This document shows positions 1 through 5,603 of a DNA stretch of 5,603 nt, piece after piece. Made by a program: the position numbers and the translations under genes. Source of the stretch: Pseudomonadota bacterium (GTDB lineage Bacteria > Pseudomonadota > Alphaproteobacteria > Rhizobiales > Devosiaceae); NCBI GenBank assembly GCA_023433985.1, contig JAEYTN010000387.1, positions 1 to 5,603 on the forward strand, given 5' to 3'. Positions within the stretch are counted from its first letter, which is position 1. Each line of letters starts with the position of its first letter. The notes beneath the pieces were generated by a model. It saw only the letters and a list, made by a program, of their open reading frames with translations. It did no database searches and was not told where the DNA came from.

Positions 1-1
1 G

Positions 2-520
2 ATGAAGATCGATGAGCCGACCGAGATGCAAGAAGATCTGTCCGTCGAAGAGATTGCACTGCTCGCCAACATGACGGAAGGCGCGGTGCGCAACGCGATG
101 AGTGAGAACGCAAAGGACCGCCTGCGCCACCACAGAAACGAGCAGGGACAAATTTCCATTCATCCGATCGATGCGGCGGACTGGCTTTCCCGCCGACGCG
201 GCTTCGTGACGAAAAAGGGAGAGAACCGAGACATATACGAGGCACGCCGGCGGCTTGACACGGCCACGACCCTGGCCGAGTTTCTAGCGGCCTTGAACAC
301 GCTCAGACAGCGTTGGCACATGGAATCAAAAAAGGTCGGTACTTATGAGATTTGCCGCCTTGGCGTGCCCATCGAAACGGAAGAACGGCTTTTCGCGGGA
401 CAGAGTGACGTCGCGTTTGACGATGCGAAGCTGATCTTCGAGAACTTCGGCCTGTCGATGGACGACACAGCGCGGTATTGGCACCTCGTCGCACAGGCCC
501 ACGCCTCTTCAGGGCGTTGA
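2..520 (+). CDS. Putative helix-turn-helix DNA-binding protein, probably 5'-partial
   Basis: I do not recognise a named family. Residues about 13-33 (LSVEEIALLANM followed by TEGAVRNAM) read like a helix-turn-helix: a first helix, a short turn, then a recognition helix. Residues 58-68 (AADWLSRRRGF) resemble the end of a small DNA-binding module seen in proteobacterial regulators. The remainder is charged and soluble, with no signal peptide or membrane segment. The Met codon begins at base 2 with no room for a ribosome binding site, so the real start probably lies upstream. It is read in the same direction as tnpR/tnpA and sits where Tn3-family elements carry passenger genes, so it may be a passenger; that is inference. 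The annotated stop at 518-520 is suspicious, because good coding sequence continues in the +1 frame to 710. A regulatory DNA-binding role is plausible but unproven. Confidence 0.6.
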   Translation: MKIDEPTEMQEDLSVEEIALLANMTEGAVRNAMSENAKDRLRHHRNEQGQISIHPIDAADWLSRRRGFVTKKGENRDIYEARRRLDTATTLAEFLAALNTLRQRWHMESKKVGTYEICRLGVPIETEERLFAGQSDVAFDDAKLIFENFGLSMDDTARYWHLVAQAHASSGR

Positions 521-710
521 TCGGGACAGTGATAGGGATCAATCGCCGAGCGTTGATGAACGACCGTACACTTCTTACCGTCGTGGCATTGCCAAACTTC
601 CCGGCGGTTTCACCAAACAGATTGCCAATCTGGACGAGCCTGCCTCAGCTCATCGCAGCGTGACGGGGCAACATGTCCGGAAGGGTGTACCCATGCGATA
701 CGAAACGTGA
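501..710 (+). pseudogene. Possible frameshifted C-terminal continuation of the HTH-like protein
   Basis: The +1 frame relative to the upstream gene is open from 435 to a TGA at 708-710. From about 501 it reads like real protein: TPLQGVDRDSDRDQ, then YTSYRRGIAKLPGG, then a hydrophilic end with QIANLDEP and VRKGVPMRYET. There is no ATG, GTG or TTG start in this frame before the Met codon at 693, so it cannot be an ordinary separate gene. The simplest reading is that the upstream protein once continued here and a one-base loss or two-base gain between about 435 and 520 moved the frame. A sequencing error or programmed frameshift is also possible. The final stop lies inside the first predicted res arm. 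The competing frame from 478 to 663 starts at an ATG but has a less protein-like composition. Confidence 0.4.
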
Positions 711-805
711 GACGACCCTCAGCGTCTCATTTGGATGGATTTCGTGTGAGCGAGACGTTACCGTCTGTTGGTTTAGAGGCAAACGAGACGATTCATGGCG
801 GTCTA
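703..805 (+). promoter_or_regulatory. res: Probable res recombination site of the Tn3-family element
   Basis: Five copies of a [GC]AGACG arm occur in about 90 bases just before and into tnpR. Two face each other as TGAGACG (708-714) and CGTCTCA (723-729), separated by 8 bp. GAGACG (752-757) faces CGTCTG (762-767) across TTAC. A fifth, GAGACG, is at 785-790, with a poor partner CGGTCT at 799-804 that would overlap the tnpR start. The flanks outside the arms are A/T-rich. Serine resolvases of Tn3-family elements bind such paired arms in two or three subsites next to tnpR and recombine there, and TnpR usually represses its own promoter through them. Which subsite is the crossover site is not clear. 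The second has a central TA, as expected for a crossover site. Confidence 0.6.
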
Positions 806-1352
806 CGGCTACGCCCGCGCTTCCACGCTGGATCAGGACGTTGTGATCCAAGAGGAGACGCTTCGCCGTGCCGGGTGCGAGGTCATACGCTCGGAAAAGG
901 CGAGCGGTACGACCCGCGCCGGCCGGTCGGAACTCGCCTTGCTCCTCCAATTTCTCCGCCCCGGCGACACGCTGGTGGTCACCCGCGTTGATCGCCTGGC
1001 ACGGTCGATCAAGGATCTCCAGGACATCGTGCATGAACTGCGCGCCAAGGGCGTCGCACTGAAGGCAACCGAACAGCCTATCGACACCGCGACCTCGGCC
1101 GGCAAGGCATTTCTCGACATGCTCGGCGTGTTCGCCGAGTTTGAAACCAACCTGCGCCGGGAGCGGCAGATGGAGGGCATCGCGCGCGCCAAGGCCAAGG
1201 GTGTCTACAAGGGTCGCAAGCCGTCGATCGACCCGGCGGAGGTCTGGCGCTTGCGGACCGAAGAGAAGCTGGGGCCAACCGCCATCGCCCAGCGGCTCGG
1301 GATCGGGCGCGCTTCCGTCTATCGGGTGCTCGCCGGCACCGATCGACCCTAA
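795..1352 (+). CDS. tnpR: Tn3-family site-specific serine resolvase
   Basis: A 185-residue serine recombinase of the resolvase/invertase family, full length for the group. It resolves the cointegrate made during Tn3-type transposition by cutting and rejoining DNA at two res sites through a covalent phosphoserine link. The opening MAVYGYARAS carries the catalytic serine (S10) and R8. R44, D66, R67 and R70 (in VTRVDRLARS) match the other conserved active-site positions. The N-terminal catalytic domain spans about 1-120, the long E helix about 100-135, and the C-terminal helix-turn-helix about 145-182 (TAIAQRLGIGRASVYRVL). The start is chosen because the family's N-terminus begins exactly there. 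The Shine-Dalgarno upstream is weak. The stop codon overlaps the tnpA start (TAATG), so the two are probably co-transcribed and translationally coupled. The gene looks intact and the protein is probably functional. Confidence 0.95.
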   Translation: MAVYGYARASTLDQDVVIQEETLRRAGCEVIRSEKASGTTRAGRSELALLLQFLRPGDTLVVTRVDRLARSIKDLQDIVHELRAKGVALKATEQPIDTATSAGKAFLDMLGVFAEFETNLRRERQMEGIARAKAKGVYKGRKPSIDPAEVWRLRTEEKLGPTAIAQRLGIGRASVYRVLAGTDRP

Positions 1353-3794
1353 TGCCGGTCAGCTTTCTTACCCCGGAACAGGAAGGGCGGTATGGCCAGT
1401 TTCCGGCCGAGGTGTCCGCCGAGCAACTGGCCCGGTTTTTCCATCTCGATGACGCGGATCGCGCGTTCATATTGGCGCACCGCGGCACCCACATGCGGCT
1501 CGGTTGCGCCGTTCAACTCGGCACGGTGCGGTTTCTCGGAACGTTCCTTGAAGATCCATGCAAGATACCGCCGGGCGTGGTCGGCTTCCTTGGCGACCAA
1601 CTTTGCATGCCGATCAACGGAGCGCTCGATGCGTACCGGGCCAGCCAATGGCGTTGGCGGCACCCGGTTGAGATCCGCAAACGCTATGGCTACCGCGATT
1701 TTTCGAATCCCGCCGCGCAATGGCGCCTCCAGCGGTGGCTCTACGCGCTGTGCTGGACGGGGACAGACCGGCCGACCGCCCTGTTCGACCAGGCGACGGC
1801 CTGGCTGGTAACGCACAAGGTGCTGCTGCCGGGGGCGAGCGTGCTCGAACGGACCGTTGCGCGGGTGCGATCCCGAGCCAACAGCCGCCTGTGGCGCCTG
1901 CTGGCGGCCCGGATCGCGCCCGAGCAGAAGGCGCGGCTCGACGCTCTGCTGGTGGTGCCGGAGGGTGGGCGGCAGAGCCCAATGGACCGGCTCCGCTCGG
2001 GGCCGACCCTGCAAAGCACCAATGAATTGGTGCGCGCGATCGAGCGCCTCGACGAGGTGCGGCACCTCGCGGCCGGTCTGCCGCGCACCGACCGGCTGCC
2101 GAAGACCCGCGTCCTGGCCCTGGCGCGCTTCGCCGGCGCCGCCAAGGCCCAGGCGGTCGCCCGGCTGCCGGACGAGCGGCGCGCCGCCACCCTGCTGGCG
2201 TTCCTCCGGGCGCTGGAGGCGAGCGCGCAGGACGACGTGCTCGACCTGTTCGACCTGCTCGTCACCCGGATGTTCGTCGGTGCGGTCCGCAAGGGCCGGG
2301 AGGCGCGGTTGCGCAGCCTGGGCGACCTCGACTCCGCCGCGCTCACCCTGAGCAAGGTCTGCGCCCTGGTGCTCGACGGCGCCGTCGGCGATGCCGACCT
2401 CCGGACAGCCGTGTTCGCGGCCGTGCCTCAGGCCGCCCTTGAGGCCGCCGTGGCGCAGGTGGACAGCCTGACCCGGCCGCCGGACGATCCCTACTTCGAC
2501 GAGTTGCTGGCGCAGCACCGCCGCATCCGGCGGTTCCTGCCGCACTTCGTGCGCGTCGTCGGCCTGGGCGCCATGCCGGCCGGCCGGTCGATGCTGAAGG
2601 CCCTGCACCACCTCCGGACAGTTGAGGACGGCGGCGCGCGCGGCACACCGTGGCCCACCGAGTTCGTGCCGAAGTCCTGGGAACGTCGGGTGACCCGAAA
2701 CGGCGTCGTCGATCGGCGCGCTTGGATCCTCTGTCTGGTCGATCGGCTGCGCGGCGCGCTCCGCCGCCGCGACGTGTTCGCGGCGCCGAGTCTGCGCTTC
2801 GCCGATCCCCGCATCGGCCTGCTCGACGGCGCCGCCTGGGAGGCCGCGCGGCCGACCGTCTGCCGCACGCTGGAGAAGTCCCAAAACGCGGCCGAGGAAA
2901 TCGGCCAGCTTTCCGGGCGGCTCGATCAGGCGTTCCGAACGGTGGCCGGCAATCTGCCGGAGAATGCCGGCGTCCGCATGGAACAGAATGGCGCCGACGA
3001 AGACCTGGTGCTGACCGGGCTCGGCCGCCTCGACGAGCCGGCCAGCCTCATCGCCCTGCGAACCGCCGTGACGGCGCGCCTGCCGCGTGTCGATCTGCCG
3101 GAACTGCTGCTGGAAATTGACGCCCGCACCGGCTTCGCTGGCGCGTTCACCCACGCCAGCGAAGCCGAGGCGCGGGCGCGGGACTTGACGACGACGCTGT
3201 GCGCCGTGCTGCTGGCCGAGGCGTGCAACACCGGCCTGGAGCCGCTGGTGCGCCCGGACCCGCCGGCGCTCCGGCGGTCGCGCCTGAGCTGGGTCCGGCA
3301 GAACTACCTGCGGGCGGAAACTCTGGCCCTGGCCAACGCCCGGCTCGTCGCCGCCCAGAACGGCATCGACTTGGCGCGGCGGTGGGGTGGCGGCGACGTC
3401 GCCTCCGCCGACGGGCTGCGCTTCGTGGTGCCGGTGCGCACCATCCATGCCGGCCCCAACCCGAAGTACTTCGGCTCCGAGCGCGGCGTCACCTACTACA
3501 ACCTCGTCTCCGACCAGTTCACCGGCCTGAACGCCATCACCGTGCCCGGCACCCTGCGCGACAGCCTGGTGTTGCTGAGTGTGGTGCTGGAGCAGGAGAC
3601 CGAACTGGAGCCGACCGAAATCATGACCGATACCGGCGCCTACACGGACGTGATTTTCGGCATCTTCTGGCTGCTCGGCTATCAGTTCAGCCCGCGGATC
3701 GCCGACATCGGCGGTACACGCTTCTGGCGCGTGGACCCCAAGGCCGACTACGGCCCCCTCGACAAGCTGGCCGCGCACAAGGTGAGGACGGGCC

Positions 3795-3797
3795 TTA
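3795..3797. repeat. Target-site duplication TTA, left copy
   Basis: TTA lies directly outside the left GAG terminus of the IS. The same TTA lies directly outside the right terminus at 4650-4652. TNA duplications are characteristic of IS5-family groups such as IS427/IS1031. A CTTA match also exists on both sides, but using it would break the terminal repeat at its outermost base. Confidence 0.8.
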
Positions 3798-3813
3798 GAG
3801 TGCCTAACAAAAC
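3798..3813 (+). repeat. Left terminal inverted repeat of the IS
   Basis: GAGTGCCTAACAAAAC matches the complement of the right end (4634-4649) at 13 of 16 positions. The match stops sharply at the following G run. Both ends begin with GAG next to TTA. Confidence 0.85.
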
Positions 3814-3829
3814 GGGCTTTAGGCTGTTG

Positions 3830-3834
3830 GGAGG
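3830..3834 (+). promoter_or_regulatory. Ribosome binding site of the IS transposase
   Basis: GGAGG lies three bases before the ATG at 3838, within a purine-rich stretch GGGAGGGG. The spacing is tight, but this is the only good Shine-Dalgarno candidate and it supports the ATG at 3838 as the start. Confidence 0.5.
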
Positions 3835-3837
3835 GGC

Positions 3838-4269
3838 ATGGCTGCACCTCTCGTTTCCGACGCCCTGTGGGCGCTGATTGAACCGTTGCTTCCTCCCGAT
3901 CCGCCCAAACCGAAGGGCGGGCGGCCCCGGCTGGACGACCGCGCGGCGCTGACCGGCATCCTGTTCGTGCTGCGCACCGGCATTCCCTGGGAACTGCTGC
4001 CGGTGGAGATGGGCTGCGGCTCAGGCATGACATGTTGGCGCCGGCTGCACGAGTGGCACCGCGCCGGGGTCTGGGAACGCTTGCACCGCGTTCTCCTGGA
4101 TCGTCTGGGCTACGCCAACGCGATCAACTGGGAGCGGGCCGCCGTGGACAGCGCCGCCGTCCCGGCAAAAAGGGGGGCGAGGCGACTGGGCCGAACCCGA
4201 CGGACCGCGGCAAACCGGGCTCCAAGCGCCACATCCTCGTCGATGCCAACGGCATCCCCCTGGCTGTGA
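3838..4269 (+). CDS. IS5/IS427 transposase, first frame (OrfA)
   Basis: A 143-residue frame encoding the N-terminal part of the IS transposase. Residues about 4-80 match the DUF4096-type start of IS5-family proteins: LWALIEPLLPP, then GGRPRLDDRAAL, GILFVLRTGIPW, and WRRLHEWHRAGVWERLH. The first catalytic aspartate is D104 in AAVDSA. After residue 111 (K, at 4168-4170) the frame drifts into non-conserved arginine-rich sequence, while the conserved transposase continues in the -1 frame. OrfA alone therefore lacks the second aspartate and the glutamate. In related elements the short product may act as a DNA-binding regulator, but that is not shown here. The start is set by GGAGG just upstream. 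Confidence 0.85.
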   Translation: MAAPLVSDALWALIEPLLPPDPPKPKGGRPRLDDRAALTGILFVLRTGIPWELLPVEMGCGSGMTCWRRLHEWHRAGVWERLHRVLLDRLGYANAINWERAAVDSAAVPAKRGARRLGRTRRTAANRAPSATSSSMPTASPWL

Positions 4270-4643
4270 GGATTTCTCCAGCCAACCGGCACGACAGCAA
4301 GTTGCTGGAGGAGGTGGTCGATGCCGTGCCGGCGATCCGGCAATGCGCGGGCCGCCCACGACGACGCCCAATCAAGTTGCACGCCGACAAGGGCTATGAT
4401 TTCGCCTTCTGCCGACAAGCGCTGCGACGGCGGGCCATCATTGCGCGCATCGCCCGCCGCAGCATCGAAAGCAGCGAGCGCCTGGGCCGACACCGTTGGG
4501 TTGTCGAGCGCACCTTGGCCTGGTTTGCCCGCTTCCGCCGTCTCGCCGTCCGTTACGAGCGGCGCGCCGACATCTTCACCGCCTTCCACCACATCGCAGC
4601 CAGCCTCATCTGCTGGCGCTTCGTCCAGAAATGGTTCTGTTAG
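4032..4643 (+). CDS. IS5/IS427 transposase, second frame (OrfB), made as OrfA-OrfB fusion
   Basis: This carries the catalytic C-terminal half of the IS transposase. The real sequence begins near 4167 with GKKGGEATGPNPTDRGKPGS, a well conserved IS427-group stretch. The part from 4032 to about 4166 is an out-of-frame lead, and the ATG at 4032 is probably not used. Joined to OrfA by a -1 slip near 4167-4176, the product is 268 residues with a DDE triad of D104 (VDSA), D184 (HADKGYD) and E224 (VVERTLAWF). The positions follow the usual IS5 pattern, with D and E 40 residues apart. The stop TAG at 4641-4643 lies inside the right terminal repeat. It catalyses cut-and-paste-type movement of the 852-bp element. 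Confidence 0.85.
   Translation: MLAPAARVAPRRGLGTLAPRSPGSSGLRQRDQLGAGRRGQRRRPGKKGGEATGPNPTDRGKPGSKRHILVDANGIPLAVRISPANRHDSKLLEEVVDAVPAIRQCAGRPRRRPIKLHADKGYDFAFCRQALRRRAIIARIARRSIESSERLGRHRWVVERTLAWFARFRRLAVRYERRADIFTAFHHIAASLICWRFVQKWFC
4167..4177 (+). promoter_or_regulatory. Probable -1 programmed frameshift site of the IS transposase
   Basis: A run of five A then six G (AAAAAGGGGGG) lies exactly where conserved coding switches from the first to the second frame. In the first frame it reads GCA AAA AGG GGG. Slipping back one base gives GGC AAA AAG GGG, so the AAA and GGG codons can re-pair perfectly. IS427-group elements commonly make their transposase by frameshifting at such runs. It is not a textbook X-XXY-YYZ heptamer with perfect pairing in both sites, and transcriptional slippage in the runs is an alternative. 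Confidence 0.65.
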
Positions 4644-4649
4644 ACGCTC
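4634..4649 (-). repeat. Right terminal inverted repeat of the IS
   Basis: Read on the minus strand this is GAGCGTCTAACAGAAC, pairing with 3798-3813 at 13 of 16 positions. The OrfB stop codon TAG (4641-4643) lies within it. Confidence 0.85.
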
Positions 4650-4652
4650 TTA
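4650..4652. repeat. Target-site duplication TTA, right copy
   Basis: This is the second TTA, directly after the right IS end. Joining 3797 to 4653 leaves one TTA and restores the tnpA frame as GLIAEHWDDLLRLAGSLK. Confidence 0.8.
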
Positions 4653-5209
4653 TTGCCGAGCATTGGGACGATCTCCTGCGCTTGGCCGGCTCCCTCAAGC
4701 TGGGCCTCGTGCAGGCTGGTGGGTTGATACGGACACTCCAGACGAACGACCGGCCGACCCGGTTGGCGCGGGCGCTGGAAGAACTGGGCCGGATCATCAA
4801 GACGCTCTACCTGCTGGCCTACATCGACGACGAAGCCTATCGCCGCCGCATCCTCACCCAGCTCAACCGCGGCGAAGGCCGCCACCAGCTCGCCCGCACT
4901 GTCTTCCACGGCAAGCGTGGTGAGTTACGTCAGCGCTATCGGGAAGGTCAGGAGGATCAACTCGGCGCTCTCGGCCTGGTCGTCAACGCCATCATCCTGT
5001 GGAACACCATCTACATGGATGCCGCGCTCGACCAACTGCGAATGGAAGGGTTCGACGTTCGCGACGAGGATGTGGCCCGCCTGTCGCCACTCGCCCACGA
5101 GCACATCAACATGCTTGGCCGTTACGCCTTCACCCTGCCCGAGCCGGTGGCGCGGGGTGAACTGCGGCCATTACGCAGTCCGACGGCCCTGGTCGATGAG
5201 GACGCCTGA
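4653..5209 (+). pseudogene. tnpA: Tn3-family transposase, 3' part cut off by the IS
   Basis: This is the C-terminal fifth of TnpA, in the same frame as the 5' part. It opens with IAEHWDDLLRLAGSLKLG and contains LNRGEGRH (predicted catalytic E890 in the restored 1000-residue numbering), ELRQRYREGQEDQLGALG, NAIILWNTIYMDAALDQL and LSPLAHEHINMLGRY, all typical of the end of Tn3 transposases. The predicted E890 lies 130 residues after D760, the spacing known for this family. There is no proper start. The in-frame ATG at 4496 is inside the IS and would only add foreign residues. The TGA at 5207-5209 is the native stop, 33 bases before the terminal inverted repeat. The stretch looks undamaged apart from the insertion. 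Confidence 0.92.
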
Positions 5210-5242
5210 ATGGTGACGTCGTCGATTAGCATCCGCTGCGAC

Positions 5243-5280
5243 CTTACCTAGGTTTTCTGTTCCGCTGCTACTCGGACCCC
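5243..5280 (-). repeat. Right terminal inverted repeat of the Tn3-family transposon
   Basis: Read on the minus strand it is 38 bases, begins GGGGTCCGAG, contains GGAACAGAAAAC and ends TAAG. Length, GGGG start, internal GGAAC-GAAAAC core and TAAG end are all standard for Tn3-family ends. The edge sits within a run of seven C (5277-5283), so the exact boundary could shift by up to three bases. If it ends at 5280, the adjacent 5-bp target duplication would be CCCTT. The partner copy is outside the window. Confidence 0.88.
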
Positions 5281-5603
5281 CCCTTCAAACCATCTGGGGA
5301 TTTTTCGGCCGACCGTTCCGGGGAAACTTCATTCGGCCTTTACACGCTCTGCGCAAAGCCGGCTTCGACCATGTCGTGGTGGAAGCCAACGGATCGTGCC
5401 TGACCGCCTTCGTGTCGGACGCGCCGATCACCCTATCCTCCTCGGGCGGCGAGGGCGGGCATGCGTCCGTCTACGACCGCTATCTCGAAGAGCGCATGCG
5501 CGTGTCGCCGCCGGGCGGGCCGGTGTGGAACGGCGCCGCGGCGCGGCTTTTCCGGCATCGCACCTTGAACGGCCGGTTCCTGGAGGCGCTCGAACTCTAC
5601 GGC
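5281..5603 (+). pseudogene. Gene fragment truncated at its 5' end by the transposon, running off the window
   Basis: I do not recognise the product. The frame whose codons include 5283-5285 is open to the window end and reads LQTIWGFFGRPFRGN, then RPLHALRKAGFDHVVVEANG, then AFVSDAPITLSSSG, VYDRYLEERMRV and LFRHRTLNGRFLEALELYG. The composition is coherent and protein-like, with strong GC third positions and no in-frame stops. There is no start codon in this frame before the Met codon within ERMRV. The frame is also open back through the terminal repeat to 5217, just past a TGA. The simplest reading is the 3' part of a host gene cut by the transposon, perhaps close to its start. About 108 residues are visible and the end is outside the window. 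No conserved motif I can name identifies its function. Confidence 0.6.

Larger units (their letters stand above)
1352..3877 (+). pseudogene. tnpA: Tn3-family transposase, 5' part, truncated by IS insertion
   Basis: This is the first four-fifths of a Tn3-type DDE transposase, which binds the 38-bp ends and carries out replicative transposition. Residues about 1-165 form the DUF4158-type N-terminal region (MPVSFLTPEQEGRYGQFP onward), and the catalytic DDE_Tnp_Tn3 domain starts near residue 585. Two catalytic aspartates are predicted from motif matches: D687 in ADGLRF and D760 in MTDTGAYTD. Native sequence ends at residue 815. The last 26 codons before the TGA at 3875-3877 come from the IS, so the product is an 841-residue chimera lacking the catalytic glutamate. 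The ATG overlaps the tnpR stop by one base. With the IS and one TTA copy removed, the frame rejoins the 3' part to give 1000 residues, a normal family length. The protein is probably inactive. A truncated Tn3 transposase could in principle bind ends and interfere, but nothing here shows that. Confidence 0.92.
3798..4649 (+). mobile_element. IS5-family insertion sequence, IS427-type, 852 bp
   Basis: A complete insertion sequence inserted in tnpA in the same orientation. Its ends are imperfect 16-bp inverted repeats: GAGTGCCTAACAAAAC at 3798-3813, and 4634-4649, which reads GAGCGTCTAACAGAAC on the other strand, matching at 13 of 16. It is flanked by TTA on both sides. It encodes a transposase in two overlapping frames joined by a probable -1 frameshift, as usual for the IS427 group. 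The total length and 268-residue fused product are normal for this group. Because 852 plus 3 is divisible by three, the tnpA frame is the same on both sides. Both ends and the coding region look intact, so it is probably an active copy. Confidence 0.9.
703..5280 (+). mobile_element. Tn3-family transposon, right-hand part, interrupted by an IS
   Basis: The supported part runs from the res-like region through tnpR and tnpA to a 38-bp terminal inverted repeat at the right edge. Order and orientation (res, tnpR, tnpA, terminal repeat) are those of a standard unit transposon that moves by replicative transposition and cointegrate resolution. No matching left terminal repeat (GGGGTC and so on) is visible anywhere between 1 and 795. 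The left end therefore lies outside the window, and 1-702 is probably also inside the element; that is inference. An 852-bp IS5-type element disrupts tnpA, so the copy should not transpose on its own. It could still be mobilised if a related transposase acts on its ends. Confidence 0.85.

Noticed and set aside
478..663. Small plus-strand frame of 61 codons after the left-hand gene
   Set aside because: It overlaps the left-hand gene and competes with the more protein-like +1 frame; there is no ribosome binding site and no recognisable motif.
665..702. GGGG-starting stretch as a left terminal repeat of the Tn3 element
   Set aside because: Apart from GGGG it does not match the right end: no GGAAC-GAAAAC core and no TAAG at the proper distance.
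645..1034. Minus-strand frame of 129 codons over res and the start of tnpR
   Set aside because: It is antisense to the well-supported resolvase and res region, with no family resemblance.
3199..3798. Arg/Ala/Gly-rich plus-strand frame of 199 codons within tnpA
   Set aside because: It is a shadow frame of the conserved DDE region of tnpA, with repetitive high-GC composition and no domain.
1349..4033. Very long open frame (894 codons) on the minus strand across tnpA
   Set aside because: It is antisense to a clear Tn3 transposase, crosses the tnpA-IS junction, and has low-complexity Arg/Gly/Pro/Gln-rich composition typical of a high-GC shadow frame.
3794..4652. Four-base duplication CTTA around the IS instead of TTA
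   Set aside because: The right-hand C pairs with the first G of the left IS terminus, so it belongs to the terminal repeat. TTA gives clean GAG ends and matches the group's TNA habit.
4496..5209. Apparent 237-codon gene starting at an ATG inside the IS
   Set aside because: The first 52 codons are out-of-frame IS sequence. Only 4653 onward is real transposase, and it lacks its own start.

Overview
The window is high-GC, dense bacterial DNA. It is dominated by one mobile element nested inside another. The protein families (a Tn3-family TnpR/TnpA pair and an IS427-type IS5 element) and the GC-rich codon use suggest an alphaproteobacterium. No housekeeping gene or rRNA supports a closer placement, so that assignment is inference.

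Layout, left to right. (1) Positions 2-520 encode a helix-turn-helix-like protein whose true start is probably upstream of the window. A convincing coding tail follows in the +1 frame, up to 710. (2) Positions 703-805 hold a cluster of GAGACG/CGTCT arms that looks like the res site of a serine resolvase. (3) The resolvase gene tnpR (795-1352) overlaps the transposase gene tnpA by one base. (4) tnpA starts at 1352 and is split by an 852-bp IS5/IS427-type insertion sequence (3798-4649), flanked by a TTA duplication. The IS carries two overlapping frames joined by a likely -1 frameshift. (5) The rest of tnpA ends at 5209. (6) A 38-bp Tn3-type terminal inverted repeat (5243-5280) marks the right end of the transposon. 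(7) Beyond it, 5281-5603 is a 5'-truncated open frame running off the window, probably the host gene into which the transposon landed.

How it fits together. TnpA plus the terminal repeats would make a cointegrate, and TnpR acting at res would resolve it. The IS has disabled this unit: the truncated TnpA keeps two of the three predicted catalytic acidic residues and loses the glutamate. Removing the IS and one TTA copy restores an uninterrupted 1000-residue transposase, so the insertion looks recent. No left terminal repeat is visible, so the left-hand gene is probably a passenger, with the left end outside the window.

I found no CRISPR array, tRNA, rRNA or clearly new defence or biosynthetic system. 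The most open questions are the identity of the left-hand passenger protein and its out-of-frame tail, and the unidentified gene cut by the transposon's right end.
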